A stretch of DNA of 45,220 nucleotides, from NCBI RefSeq assembly GCF_003864415.1, contig NZ_BFFP01000017.1, positions 1 through 45,220 of the forward strand, written 5' to 3'. The translations under genes were made by a program, and so were the position numbers. The notes under the pieces were generated by a model, which saw nothing but the letters and a program-made list of their open reading frames with translations, made no database searches and was not told the DNA's origin. Source of the DNA: Ligilactobacillus salitolerans (GTDB lineage Bacteria; Bacillota; Bacilli; Lactobacillales; Lactobacillaceae). This document shows positions 36,031 to 45,220 of this stretch, one piece after another (within the stretch, counting starts at the first letter, position 1; each line of letters begins with the position of its first letter).

Positions 36031-36291
36031 ATGACGGTCGTGAAAATTTTTGTGAACTATAAGGAATCGATCTTAAATCCGGAAGCAGAAACAATTAAAA
36101 AAGCTCTTGGCCGTCTTGGTTATCAGAATATTGCCGAGTTGAAAGTGGGCAAATCATTCGAGCTGACTCTGGCAGACGGCTTGACCCAAGAACAGATCAA
36201 ATGCGAGGTCAATGAGATCTGCGATCGGATGCTGGTCAACTACAACATGGAAAATTATCGCTATGAGATCAGCGAAACGGAGGTAATTTAA
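36031..36291 (+). CDS. purS: FGAM synthase subunit PurS
   Basis: This 86-residue small subunit bridges PurL and PurQ in the three-part formylglycinamidine ribonucleotide synthase of Gram-positive bacteria. The pattern [20 protein letters not shown] is typical. The start is ATG 36031 with GAGGAGAG upstream. Its stop shares a base with the purQ start. Confidence 0.95.
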   Translation: MTVVKIFVNYKESILNPEAETIKKALGRLGYQNIAELKVGKSFELTLADGLTQEQIKCEVNEICDRMLVNYNMENYRYEISETEVI

Positions 36292-36968
36292 TGAAGTTTG
36301 CGGTCCTAGCCTTTCCGGGTTCTAACTGTGAAAAAGACAGTTTTTATGCACTCAAAGACGTCTTGGAAGAAGATGTCGCCTTAGTTTCATACCAAGCCGA
36401 GTCACTAGACGGCTTTGATGCCGTGGTCGTTCCGGGCGGCTTTTCCTACGGCGATTACCTGCGCAGCGGGGCGCTGGCACGTTTCGCACCGATCATTCCG
36501 GCTCTAAAAGCCTTTGCTGCCGCCGGCAAACCGGTCCTCGGGATCTGCAACGGCTTTCAGATCTTGACCGAGGCGGGCTTGCTGCCCGGCTCTCTTCAGA
36601 AAAATACTGCCGGCAAATTTATCTGCCGCCAGCAAAAACTGGTCGTTGCCAATGCCCAAACGCCATTTTCTTCCCGCTACCAAGCAGGTCAAGTCATTAC
36701 CTTGCCGATCGCCCACGGAGACGGCAATTACTATGCCGATGAACAAACTCTCCAAGAATTAGAGGAAAATGGGCAGATCGTTTTCACATATCAGGATAAT
36801 CCCAACGGCAGCCTCAAAGATATTGCGGGGATCACCAATCAAGCCGGCAATGTTTTAGGCATGATGCCCCACCCAGAACGGGGTGTCGAAGAAATTCTCG
36901 GGTCTGCTGACGGCATTCAACTTTTCCAGTCACTGATCGATCATGTCGAGGTAGCTGCTCATGAATAA
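36291..36968 (+). CDS. purQ: FGAM synthase subunit PurQ (glutaminase)
   Basis: This 225-residue class I glutamine amidotransferase supplies ammonia to PurL. The nucleophile cysteine lies in GICNGFQIL, with the HPE triad residues in [27 protein letters not shown] is characteristic. It overlaps purL by eight bases. Confidence 0.96.
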   Translation: MKFAVLAFPGSNCEKDSFYALKDVLEEDVALVSYQAESLDGFDAVVVPGGFSYGDYLRSGALARFAPIIPALKAFAAAGKPVLGICNGFQILTEAGLLPGSLQKNTAGKFICRQQKLVVANAQTPFSSRYQAGQVITLPIAHGDGNYYADEQTLQELEENGQIVFTYQDNPNGSLKDIAGITNQAGNVLGMMPHPERGVEEILGSADGIQLFQSLIDHVEVAAHE

Positions 36969-39195
36969 AACAAACGTCAAAACACCAGAAGTTTCACCTG
37001 CAGAGATCGAAGAACAACGATTATACCGGACCTTGGGCTTGTCTGATCACGAATATCATCTGATCAAAGATGAAGTCTTGGGCAGATTGCCAAATTACAC
37101 CGAGATCGGCTTGTTTTCGGGCATGTGGAGCGAGCATTGCTCCTATAAGAATTCCAAACCGGTTCTGAAAAAATTTTACTCCCAGGGTCCTAAAGTCGTG
37201 CAAGGTCCCGGTGAAGGTGCCGGGATCATCGATATTGGCGACGGGCAGGGAGTAGTCTTTAAGGCCGAAAGTCACAACCATCCTTCAGCTGTCGAGCCGT
37301 TTCAGGGGGCAACCACTGGGGTCGGCGGGATCTTGCGCGATATTTTTTCGATGGGTGCGCGTCCGATCGCCAGCCTAGACAGTCTGCGGTTCGGCACTCC
37401 CCAGACTCCAGCGGATCGGTATTTGATCTCGCAGGTCGTAGCTGGGATCGCGTCTTACGGCAACTGTATCGGGGTGCCGACGGTTGGCGGCGATCTTGCC
37501 TTTGACGATGCTTATCAGCAAAACCCGCTGGTCAACGTGATGGCAGTCGGCTTGATGGATCTTGACCAGATCCAAGTCGGAGCGGCAGCTGGAGTTGGCA
37601 ACAGTATTATCTATGTCGGTGCCAAAACTGGGCGCGATGGCATCAACGGCGCGTCATTTGCGTCGGCTCAATTCGATTCCGACCACGAAAGTCAGCGTTC
37701 GGCGGTCCAAGTCGGCGATCCCTTCACTGAAAAATTGGTGATGGAAGCTTGTCTAGATGTCAGCCAAAATCATGCCGCTGCCTTAGTCGGGATCCAGGAT
37801 ATGGGAGCTGCCGGCTTGGTTTCTTCTTCGGCTGAGATGGGTTCAAAAGCAGGCGGTAACGGGATGGTTTTGGATCTAGACCTCGTGCCGCAACGTGAAG
37901 CTGAAATGACGCCCTTTGAAATGATGCTGTCTGAATCCCAGGAACGGATGCTTTTGTGCGTCAAAAAAGGGTGCGAAGCAGAGATCTTGGATGTTTTCGC
38001 GCACTACGGCGTCGAAGCTGTCGTGATCGGTCATGTCACTGACGATGACCGTTATCGCTTGGTGCATCACGGCGAGGTCGTCGCGGACGTACCAGTCGAC
38101 GCGCTAGCTTCACAAGCTCCAGTCTACCAGCGGGAAAGTGCAGTTCCAGCGCACATTAATAATGCCGCTCCCCAACAATTTGTACCAGAAATTAGTGACG
38201 CGACTGCTGTCTTAAAAGAAATGCTCAGCCAGTTGACGATCGCTTCTAAAGAAAGTATTTATGAAACCTATGATTCTCAAGTGCAGACTAACACGCTTGT
38301 CCGTCCCGGCTCGGATGCTGCCGTGGTGCGGATCCGGCACTATAACAAGGCGTTGGCACTCACAACTGACGTCAACGGCCGCTACCTCCACTTAAACCCT
38401 AGGATCGGCGGACAGATCGCAGTTGCAGAGGCTGCCAGAAACATTGTCGCTGCGGGTGCAAAACCGCTCGGGATCACCGATTGCTTGAACTTTGGCAACC
38501 CGGAAAAACCGGAACAATTCTATGAATTGGACCAGGCGGTCATGGGCATGAGCGAAGCCTGCCAAAAAATCGGGGCACCAGTGATCTCTGGCAACGTCTC
38601 ACTCAATAACGAATACGATGGCGTGCCGATCTATCCGACGCCGATGGTCGGGATGGTTGGTTTGATCCAAGGACTCGAACATATTACGACCCAAGATTTC
38701 AAACAAGCCGGCGATTTGGTCTATGTGCTTGGCCGGACCAAAGATGATTTCAACGGTTCAGAGATCCAAAAAATGCAGACGGGCGCGGTATCCGGTCAGT
38801 TGTTTGACTTTGACCTGGACTACGAATTACAAATGCAAAACCTGGTGGCCCAAGCAATTCAAGCAGGGCTGGTGCAAAGTGCCCATGATGTTTCCGAAGG
38901 CGGGCTGATCACAGCTTTAGCTGAAGCAACTTTTGGCAATCAACTCGGGATCCAGCTCACGAGCGACTTGACGGTCCGGCAATTTTTCGCTGAAACTCAG
39001 TCGCGCTTTGTGCTGTCGATCACCCCAGCGGCTCAAGCTGCTTTTGAAAAATTATGCGGAGAAAACGCGGTTAAATTAGGTCAAGTAACGGCAGAAGATC
39101 GGTTAGAGGTAACAGCAAAAGACGGCCGGTTCGACCTGGCTGTCTCTAAAGCGCGCGCTCTCTGGAAAGGAGCCCTGGCATGCAGTCTCAAGTAA
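36961..39195 (+). CDS. purL: FGAM synthase large subunit PurL
   Basis: This 744-residue small-type PurL catalyses the ATP-dependent amidation of FGAR and requires PurS and PurQ. Recognisable are [33 protein letters not shown] and the second half [16 protein letters not shown]. The length is normal for the Gram-positive type. purF begins 16 bases before its stop. Confidence 0.97.
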   Translation: MNKTNVKTPEVSPAEIEEQRLYRTLGLSDHEYHLIKDEVLGRLPNYTEIGLFSGMWSEHCSYKNSKPVLKKFYSQGPKVVQGPGEGAGIIDIGDGQGVVFKAESHNHPSAVEPFQGATTGVGGILRDIFSMGARPIASLDSLRFGTPQTPADRYLISQVVAGIASYGNCIGVPTVGGDLAFDDAYQQNPLVNVMAVGLMDLDQIQVGAAAGVGNSIIYVGAKTGRDGINGASFASAQFDSDHESQRSAVQVGDPFTEKLVMEACLDVSQNHAAALVGIQDMGAAGLVSSSAEMGSKAGGNGMVLDLDLVPQREAEMTPFEMMLSESQERMLLCVKKGCEAEILDVFAHYGVEAVVIGHVTDDDRYRLVHHGEVVADVPVDALASQAPVYQRESAVPAHINNAAPQQFVPEISDATAVLKEMLSQLTIASKESIYETYDSQVQTNTLVRPGSDAAVVRIRHYNKALALTTDVNGRYLHLNPRIGGQIAVAEAARNIVAAGAKPLGITDCLNFGNPEKPEQFYELDQAVMGMSEACQKIGAPVISGNVSLNNEYDGVPIYPTPMVGMVGLIQGLEHITTQDFKQAGDLVYVLGRTKDDFNGSEIQKMQTGAVSGQLFDFDLDYELQMQNLVAQAIQAGLVQSAHDVSEGGLITALAEATFGNQLGIQLTSDLTVRQFFAETQSRFVLSITPAAQAAFEKLCGENAVKLGQVTAEDRLEVTAKDGRFDLAVSKARALWKGALACSLK

Positions 39196-40622
39196 GCAGT
39201 TTAAATGAAGAATGCGGGGTTTTTGGTGTCTGGGGAACTCCTGACGCTGCCTTTTTGACCTACTGCGGCTTATTTTCTTTGCAGCACCGCGGGCAGGAAG
39301 GGGCCGGGATCACGATCAATGACAACGGTCAACTGCGCACCAAGCGCGGGTTGGGAGTGTTAAATGATGTTTTCAATGCGGCTGACTTGCAGGAGCTAAA
39401 AGGACAAGCAGCAATCGGACATGTCCGCTATTCGACGGCTGGCAGCAATTTATTGGAAAACATCCAGCCGCTGCCTTTCAACTTTAGTGATACCCAATTT
39501 GCCTTAGCACATAACGGCAACTTGACTAATGCCCTGACGATCCGCAAGAACCTGGAAGACCAGGGAGCAATCTATCATTCAAGTTCCGATTCGGAAAACT
39601 TGATGCACCTGATCCGGCTAAGTAAGGAAGAAACTTTGGATGACCAAGTCAAGGATGCGCTGCGGCAGATCAAGGGCGGTTTCGCCTACCTCTTGCTGAC
39701 AAAAGACCGCTTGTACGCGGCGCTTGACCCCAACGGTTTTCGACCGTTAGTCGTCGGCCAGCTGCCAAATGGCGGCTATGTTGTCTGCAGCGAGACTTGC
39801 GCCTTGGATGCAGTCGGGGCGAAGTTTCACTGTGACGTCCAACCCGGTCAGCTCTTGAAAATTGATGAGAACGGCTTGAGCGTTTCGGAGTACACGACCG
39901 ACACGCAGCTGGCGATCTGTTCGATGGAGTTTATCTATTTTGCCCGGCCGGACTCCGACATTTACGGGGTCAATGTTCATTCCGCGCGCAAGAACATGGG
40001 GGCTTTATTAGCCCAAGAACAACCGGTGGAAGCTGATCTGGTGACTGGCGTGCCGAATTCCTCGCTCTCAGCCGCGATGGGCTATGCCCAAGCTTCCGGT
40101 CTGCCCTATGAAATGGGTTTGGTCAAAAATCAGTATTCAGCCCGGACTTTTATTCAGCCGACCCAAGAGCTGCGTGAACAAGGAGTCAATATGAAACTGT
40201 CAGCGGTCAAAGGAGTAGTCGCCGGCAAACGGGTCGTCTTAGTCGATGACTCGATCGTGCGCGGTACGACCAGCCGCCGGATCGTCAAATTACTCAAAGA
40301 CGCCGGAGCAGCTGAAGTGCACCTGCGGATCGCTTCGCCGCCCTTACGCTACCCGTGTTTTTACGGGATCGATATTCAGCATGCCAGCGAGCTGATCGCG
40401 GCTAACCAGAGTATCGCGGAGATGCGGGAAACTTTTGGCGCCGATTCGCTGGGCTTTCTGAGCGTCCCCAGCCTGATCAAGGCGGTCGGGTTAAAGACGG
40501 GGGCTCCAAACGGCAGTCTTTGCGTGGCGTACTTTGACGGCAAATACCCGACACCGCTCTACGATTACCAAGAATCATACGAGCAGGAACAAGCAGCGCT
40601 GAAAGGCTGTCTGAAAGTCTAA
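39180..40622 (+). CDS. purF: Amidophosphoribosyltransferase
   Basis: This 480-residue enzyme carries out the committed step from PRPP and glutamine to phosphoribosylamine. An 11-residue propeptide ([11 protein letters not shown]) precedes the nucleophile Cys12 in CGVFGVWG. The PRPP loop is [16 protein letters not shown]. As I recall, the Bacillus enzyme holds a 4Fe-4S cluster by four cysteines. Here [18 protein letters not shown] and SLCVAYFDG keep three, while the last position of the CxxC pair is Tyr. The cluster is therefore probably absent. Confidence 0.96.
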   Translation: MQSQVSSLNEECGVFGVWGTPDAAFLTYCGLFSLQHRGQEGAGITINDNGQLRTKRGLGVLNDVFNAADLQELKGQAAIGHVRYSTAGSNLLENIQPLPFNFSDTQFALAHNGNLTNALTIRKNLEDQGAIYHSSSDSENLMHLIRLSKEETLDDQVKDALRQIKGGFAYLLLTKDRLYAALDPNGFRPLVVGQLPNGGYVVCSETCALDAVGAKFHCDVQPGQLLKIDENGLSVSEYTTDTQLAICSMEFIYFARPDSDIYGVNVHSARKNMGALLAQEQPVEADLVTGVPNSSLSAAMGYAQASGLPYEMGLVKNQYSARTFIQPTQELREQGVNMKLSAVKGVVAGKRVVLVDDSIVRGTTSRRIVKLLKDAGAAEVHLRIASPPLRYPCFYGIDIQHASELIAANQSIAEMRETFGADSLGFLSVPSLIKAVGLKTGAPNGSLCVAYFDGKYPTPLYDYQESYEQEQAALKGCLKV

Positions 40623-40646
40623 TTTAGCAGATGAAAGGATCATATA

Positions 40647-41660
40647 ATGGATGCCTATAAAAAAGCAGGAGTCGATATTACCGCCGGGTACCGCCTAGTC
40701 GATGCGCTCAAAGAACTGACGCAAAATGACGCCCTTGGTTCCTTTGGCGGAATGTTTCCCTTAGAACTCGGCACGTACGATGAACCGGTTTTAGTAGCCG
40801 GGACCGATGGGGTCGGGACCAAGCTGCTGGTTGCGGCCCAAGCCAAGCAAAACGCACAGGTCGGCGTCGATCTGGTGGCCATGTGTGTCAACGATATCTT
40901 GGCTCAGGGCGCTAAACCTCTATTTTTCTTGGATTACCTGGGGACTGGCCATTTGGAAGAAAAAAAGGCTACTGAGATCTTGAGAGGAATAGTCGCCGGG
41001 GTCAAGGAAGCTGGAGCCGTGCTTTTGGGCGGTGAAACAGCGGAGATGCCTGACATGTACGAACACGGCCGCTACGATCTGGCTGGCTTTGCCGTCGGGA
41101 TTGCTGACAAAAAGAAGCTCTTAACAGCCCAAAACACGAAGGAAGGCGACGTTTTGCTGGGACTGGCAGCGAATGGCCTGCATTCCAACGGTTTCAGCCT
41201 GGTGCGCGACATTTTGTTTAAGCAAAACGGTTTTTCGCTAGACGAGGTCTTGCCCGGCTGTCAAACGGACTTGCGCCATGAACTGCTCAAGCCGACCCGG
41301 ATCTATGTCAAGTCGGTCTATCCGTTGGTTGAGGCGGGGTTAGTACATGCGATCGCACACATCACCGGCGGGGGCTTAGTCGAAAATGTTGCCCGGATCT
41401 TGCCGGATGGTTTAGCTGCTGAAATCGACCTGGCTGCCTGGCAAGTGCCTGCGATCATGCAAGATCTGCAGAAATTAGGTCAGTTGAGTTTCGCTGACAT
41501 GACGCAGACCTTTAACCTTGGTCTCGGGCTGGTAGTGGCGGTCGATCCTAGCATGGCCGCAGAAGTAAAGGGTCAGTTAGAGCAGGCAGGAGAGAGAGTT
41601 TATCAAGTGGGTCGAGTAATGCCCGGGTCCAAACAAGTGAAGATCAGAGGTGAGCTGTAG
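40647..41660 (+). CDS. purM: Phosphoribosylformylglycinamidine cyclo-ligase
   Basis: This 337-residue AIR synthetase closes the imidazole ring. It shows LVAGTDGVGTKLLVA, MCVNDILAQGAKPLFFLDY (shown as CVNDILAQGAKPLFFLDY) and GLHSNGFSLVR. GAAAGG precedes the ATG. Its stop TAG shares a base with the GTG of purN. Confidence 0.97.
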   Translation: MDAYKKAGVDITAGYRLVDALKELTQNDALGSFGGMFPLELGTYDEPVLVAGTDGVGTKLLVAAQAKQNAQVGVDLVAMCVNDILAQGAKPLFFLDYLGTGHLEEKKATEILRGIVAGVKEAGAVLLGGETAEMPDMYEHGRYDLAGFAVGIADKKKLLTAQNTKEGDVLLGLAANGLHSNGFSLVRDILFKQNGFSLDEVLPGCQTDLRHELLKPTRIYVKSVYPLVEAGLVHAIAHITGGGLVENVARILPDGLAAEIDLAAWQVPAIMQDLQKLGQLSFADMTQTFNLGLGLVVAVDPSMAAEVKGQLEQAGERVYQVGRVMPGSKQVKIRGEL

Positions 41661-42247
41661 TGGCAGCACCAATCAAGAGGATCGCGATCTTTGCATCGGG
41701 TGAAGGAACTAATTTTACCGCCTTATGCCAAGCATTTGCCCGGCAAAATCTGCCCTTAAAAGTTTGCTTGCTGGTCTGTGATCACCAAAATGCCAACGTC
41801 TTAAAGCGTGCCGCGCGTGAAAACGTCCCAACACTCGTGGTCAATTTTAAGGATCATCCTGACAAAGCTGCCGCTGAAAGGGTCATTGTTGCTCAGCTAG
41901 CCGAAAAACAGGTCGACTTTATTTTGTTAGCCGGCTACATGCGGATCGTCGGGCCCACCCTTTTGGGCGAATACACGGGGAAGATGATCAACATCCATCC
42001 CGCCTTATTGCCGCTTTTTCCCGGGCGTCACGGGATTGAGGATGCCTATCAGGCCGGAGCCTCTGAAACAGGGGTCACGATCCACTGGGTCGATGCCGGG
42101 ATCGATTCCGGGCAGGTCATCGCGCAAAGCAAGGTGCCGGTTTATCCGGGAGATAGTTTGCCCGAGCTTGAAGCGCGGATCCATGCCAGGGAACATGAAT
42201 TTTATCCAGCCGTAGTCAAGGAACTTTTAGAAAAAGGAGAAATTTAA
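41660..42247 (+). CDS. purN: Phosphoribosylglycinamide formyltransferase
   Basis: This 195-residue folate-dependent GAR transformylase has [27 protein letters not shown] and the active-site block [13 protein letters not shown]. It uses a GTG start in a TAGTG overlap with purM, with GAGGTGAG upstream. purH follows after two bases. Confidence 0.95.
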   Translation: MAAPIKRIAIFASGEGTNFTALCQAFARQNLPLKVCLLVCDHQNANVLKRAARENVPTLVVNFKDHPDKAAAERVIVAQLAEKQVDFILLAGYMRIVGPTLLGEYTGKMINIHPALLPLFPGRHGIEDAYQAGASETGVTIHWVDAGIDSGQVIAQSKVPVYPGDSLPELEARIHAREHEFYPAVVKELLEKGEI

Positions 42248-42249
42248 CG

Positions 42250-43779
42250 ATGACGAGAAGAGCTTTACTGAGTGTTTCCGACAAAACGGGTTTGCTGGAA
42301 TTTGCCCAGCAGTTACTGAAATTGGATTTTGAACTTGTCTCAACTGGAGGCACTAAAAAAGCACTGGAGGAAGGCGGCTTGACCGTCACTGGTGTCGATG
42401 AAGTGACCGGCTTTCCGGAAATGCTGGACGGACGAGTTAAGACTTTGCATCCGAAGATCCATGGCGGCTTATTGGCCAAACGAGACAAGCAAGAGCACAT
42501 GCAGCAGTTACACGATGCCGGGATCACCCCGATCGATCTAGTGGTCGTTAACCTCTATCCTTTCAAGCAAACGATCTTGGATCCAACCACTACCCAAGCA
42601 CAAGCCATCGAACAGATCGACATCGGCGGACCTTCGATGCTGCGGGCGGCAGCCAAAAACTTTGCCGATGTATTGCCCGTCGTTGATCCAGCCGACTATC
42701 CGGCAGTGACTGACTTCTTGCAAAAGAACATCAATAACCAGACTTTCCGCAAACAGCTGGCAGCCAAAGTTTTCCGTCACACTGCTGCCTATGATGCTTT
42801 GATCGCCAATTACTTAACCGAAGAAGAATTCCCGGAGAAGCTGACTTTGACCTTTGAAAAGCAGCAAAGTCTGCGTTACGGAGAAAACAGCCACCAAGCA
42901 GCGGCTTTTTACCGCAAACCAATTCCGGCGAAACTTTCGCTAATTACCAAGCAGCTGCACGGCAAGGAACTCTCTTTCAATAATTTGAAAGACGCTAATG
43001 CAGCCTTGACCATGGTCAGCGAGTTCGACCAGCCCGCTGTTGTTGCCATGAAACATATGAATCCCTGCGGAGTCGGGATCGCGGATGAGATAGAGACCGC
43101 TTGGGACGAAGCTTATGAATCCGATCCAATGTCGATCTTTGGCGGGATCGTAGCTGTTAACCGCCAAGTGAATGCAGCGACCGCGCAGAAAATGCACGAG
43201 ATCTTTTTGGAGATCGTGATCGCACCTTCATTTAGTGATGAAGCTTTGGAAATCTTGAGCAAGAAGAAAAATATTCGCCTGCTGCAAGCAGACCTCAGTC
43301 ACCGCGATCAAGCCGAGCGTTATGAAGCGATGACAGTCAGCGGCGGTTTGCTGGTCCAAGAAACGGACCGTCAAGTTGAAGAGCCGGCTGACTTTACTGT
43401 CGTGACTAAGACTCAGCCGACTAAAAAGCAGTTAAAGGCGCTCCAGTTTGGCCAGCATGTCGTTAAATTTGTCAAAAGCAATGCGGTCGTCGTCACCACT
43501 GATTCTAAGACGCTTGGAGTGGGGATGGGGCAGCCCAACCGGATCGATTCGACTAAGATCGCAATCCAAAAGGCGATGCCAAAGGACGGCTATGAGGACG
43601 CGATCCTCGCTTCGGATGCCTTCTTCCCGATGGATGACTGCGTAAAATACGCTGCCCAGCATAATATCAAAGCTATCATCCAGCCAGGCGGCAGCATTCG
43701 AGACAAGGATTCGATCGCGATGGCGGACAAATACGGGATCGCGATGGTTACGACCGGCGTGCGGCACTTCAGACATTAA
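42250..43779 (+). CDS. purH: Bifunctional AICAR transformylase/IMP cyclohydrolase
   Basis: This 509-residue protein performs the last two steps to IMP. The N-terminal cyclohydrolase domain starts [18 protein letters not shown] and contains [19 protein letters not shown]. The C-terminal transformylase has the KHMNPCGVG and [14 protein letters not shown] blocks and ends in [10 protein letters not shown] style (here [10 protein letters not shown]). AAAGGAG precedes the ATG. Confidence 0.97.
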   Translation: MTRRALLSVSDKTGLLEFAQQLLKLDFELVSTGGTKKALEEGGLTVTGVDEVTGFPEMLDGRVKTLHPKIHGGLLAKRDKQEHMQQLHDAGITPIDLVVVNLYPFKQTILDPTTTQAQAIEQIDIGGPSMLRAAAKNFADVLPVVDPADYPAVTDFLQKNINNQTFRKQLAAKVFRHTAAYDALIANYLTEEEFPEKLTLTFEKQQSLRYGENSHQAAAFYRKPIPAKLSLITKQLHGKELSFNNLKDANAALTMVSEFDQPAVVAMKHMNPCGVGIADEIETAWDEAYESDPMSIFGGIVAVNRQVNAATAQKMHEIFLEIVIAPSFSDEALEILSKKKNIRLLQADLSHRDQAERYEAMTVSGGLLVQETDRQVEEPADFTVVTKTQPTKKQLKALQFGQHVVKFVKSNAVVVTTDSKTLGVGMGQPNRIDSTKIAIQKAMPKDGYEDAILASDAFFPMDDCVKYAAQHNIKAIIQPGGSIRDKDSIAMADKYGIAMVTTGVRHFRH

Positions 43780-43794
43780 GGAGGGGACGGCAGC

Positions 43795-45024
43795 TTGAAA
43801 AATGTACTTGTGATCGGTGCGGGTGCACGTGAACACGCAATTGCTGCAACTTTTATGCGCAGCCCGCAGGTCGATCGTGTTTACTGTGCCCCAGGCAATC
43901 CGGGCATGGTCAAAAGCGGGGTCCAGCTGGCAGACATTGCTGAAAATGACTTTGAGAGCTTGGCAGAATTTGTCGAGCAAAAACAGGTCGACTTGGTTTT
44001 CGTTGGACCGGAAGCACCTTTAGCTGACGGGATCGTCGACTTCTTGCAAAAACGCGGTGTGCAGGTTTTCGGCCCTTCACAGAGTGCGGCGCGGCTGGAA
44101 AGTGACAAGAAGTTTGCCAAAAACTTCATGTTGCGTAACCAAGTTCCGACCGCTGCCTTTGCGACTTTTAGCGACTATGAAACGGCACTGGTCTACGCGC
44201 AAAACTTGAGTTTTCCATTGGTGATCAAGGAAAATGGTTTGGCAGGCGGCAAAGGCGTGCAGATCGTGACTGAGAGCGCCCAATTGGAAAAGGCTTTGCA
44301 TCAAGCCTTCACTCAGGGCAGCCAAGTTCTGGTCGAGGAATATTTGGCAGGCGAAGAGTTTTCCTTGATGCTGTTTGTCGGCGGACCAGAACCGGTCGTT
44401 TTACCGATCTCCCAAGATCATAAGAAAATTTTTGCAGGGGAGAAGGGGCCTAATACCGGCGGCATGGGAGCCTATTCGCCGGTGCCGCACATCACGAGTG
44501 AAATCGTGGAACAAGCTCGGCAGACCATCGTAGAGCCGACGATCGCCGGTTTGAAAAAAGAGGGCTTGGAATATTCCGGCACACTGTACATTGGCTGCAT
44601 GCTGACGCCGACGGGGATCAAGGTCATTGAATACAACGTGCGGCTGGGCGATCCGGAGACGCAGGTCTTGCTGCCGCAGCTGACCAGCGATTTTTACACG
44701 GCGATCACCGATTTGACGGCAGGACGGACGCCAGACATGAAGTGGCAAGGACAAGATTTTTACCTGGGGACTGTTGTGGCCGCTCCCGGCTACCCGAGCC
44801 AGCCCAAACAAGGACTGCCATTGCCGGAACTGTCGGCTAACGTTTTTTATGCCGGGGTCGTCAGTGCTGGCAAGCGGCTGTTAAGTTCTGGCGGGCGGAT
44901 CTTCACTCTGGTGGAACACGCACCGAATTTGAAGGAAGCACAAGCCAAGGTCAATGCTGCACTAGGAAAGTTAGATTTGGCGGAGTTTTATTACCGCGAA
45001 GATATCGGGTTTCGAGATTTATAA
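43795..45024 (+). CDS. purD: Phosphoribosylamine-glycine ligase
   Basis: This 409-residue ATP-grasp enzyme joins glycine to phosphoribosylamine. It has VLVIGAGAREHAIA, VIKENGLAGGKGV and KIFAGEKGPNTGGMGAYSPVP. The start is TTG with GGAGGGG upstream. It is the last gene of the pur operon and is followed by a terminator. Unlike the typical order, purA and purB are not attached. Confidence 0.96.
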   Translation: MKNVLVIGAGAREHAIAATFMRSPQVDRVYCAPGNPGMVKSGVQLADIAENDFESLAEFVEQKQVDLVFVGPEAPLADGIVDFLQKRGVQVFGPSQSAARLESDKKFAKNFMLRNQVPTAAFATFSDYETALVYAQNLSFPLVIKENGLAGGKGVQIVTESAQLEKALHQAFTQGSQVLVEEYLAGEEFSLMLFVGGPEPVVLPISQDHKKIFAGEKGPNTGGMGAYSPVPHITSEIVEQARQTIVEPTIAGLKKEGLEYSGTLYIGCMLTPTGIKVIEYNVRLGDPETQVLLPQLTSDFYTAITDLTAGRTPDMKWQGQDFYLGTVVAAPGYPSQPKQGLPLPELSANVFYAGVVSAGKRLLSSGGRIFTLVEHAPNLKEAQAKVNAALGKLDLAEFYYREDIGFRDL

Positions 45025-45039
45025 GTTGAATTATTGGGG

Positions 45040-45072
45040 AACCGCTGGGCTTTTGAGCCGGCGGTTTTTTTG
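45040..45072 (+). terminator. Terminator of the pur operon
   Basis: AACCGC.TGGGC and GCCGGCGGTT form an interrupted stem around TTTTGA (about 45040-45065), with a run of seven T to 45071. The group II intron begins immediately behind it. Confidence 0.85.
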
Positions 45073-45220
45073 GTGCGCCCGGCATGGGCAGTAACTAGGC
45101 GGTGTGAGTCCGCTGTGAGCCGTAGTGGTCGGTATCACAAGTCGAAGGCAAGGGTGTCTATTGCGAGGTAGAATCTGAAGGAAGCCCTAGACAAAACATC
45201 GAATCGATGTACAAGAAGTG
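45073..45220 (+). mobile_element. Group IIC intron, 5' end (domain I)
   Basis: The sequence begins GTGCGCCCGGCATGGGCAGT, matching the GUGYG 5' consensus of group II introns and, as I recall, the first bases of the Oceanobacillus iheyensis group IIC intron. AAGGGTGTC and GGAATCTGAAGGAAGC-like phrases (here GTAGAATCTGAAGGAAGC) further on support this. It starts directly after the T tract of the purD terminator, the preferred insertion setting of group IIC introns. The window ends inside domain I, before the maturase gene. Confidence 0.87.

Noticed and set aside
43432-43980. 182-residue minus-strand frame over purH and purD
   Set aside because: It is antisense to two well-defined genes, has no family features and no ribosome binding site.

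Overview
The window looks like a chromosomal segment of a lactic acid bacterium of the family Lactobacillaceae. Pointers are the block pcrA-ligA-camS-gatCAB-dagK-rlmD, strong AAGGAGG-type ribosome binding sites, frequent TTG/GTG starts, low-to-moderate GC, and a purEKCSQLFMNHD cluster. I cannot name the species. Both ends of the window lie inside group IIC introns in the same orientation: a 3' end at 1-102 and a 5' end from 45073. This is what a draft contig broken at copies of one repeated intron would look like (inference).

Layout. 1-5.3 kb: a DUF454 membrane protein (minus strand), a MarR regulator with a perfect palindrome over its -10, an ECF-transporter S component, a GH73 cell-wall hydrolase, xpt, and a divergent PurK paralogue. 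5.4-17.3 kb: the conserved housekeeping block of helicase, ligase, CamS lipoprotein, the Glu-tRNA(Gln) amidotransferase, lipid kinase and RlmD rRNA methylase. 17.3-20.0 kb: menE and menB (minus strand), divergent from a MenI-like thioesterase, together the steps from o-succinylbenzoate to DHNA. 20-25.8 kb: an unusual accessory locus. It has two CrtC-like (carotenoid 1,2-hydratase/lipocalin fold) proteins and a CruF-like (DUF422) membrane protein. An IS605/IS1341-type element with a lone, apparently intact TnpB lies between the CrtC-like genes, beside a gene remnant. 26-32.9 kb: an MDR oxidoreductase, a pRiA4b ORF-3-like protein, a TetR gene divergent from an unknown 282-aa protein, and an ABC exporter with its own TetR. 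33.5-45 kb: the complete purEKCSQLFMNHD operon behind two PurBox-like sites, ending at a terminator into which the second intron has inserted.

The most unusual structure is non-coding. Four intergenic regions (1644-1895, 15539-15870, 25836-25964, 32950-33410) hold tandem arrays whose unit is 42 bp in every case, although three different sequence families are involved. Most units carry an inverted repeat, and in two arrays the arms change together while the period is kept. 42 bp is four turns of B-DNA and also 14 codons, so the arrays stay open in several reading frames without looking like genes.

How it fits together: the purine operon, xpt and the PurK paralogue concern purine supply. The men genes supply a naphthoquinone precursor. 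The CrtC/CruF-like locus beside them may act on an isoprenoid substrate, which is a hypothesis. Host genes strongly prefer ATC for isoleucine after a codon ending in G (20:0 over ATT in gatB by hand count). tnpB shows the reverse (1:5), which marks it as foreign.
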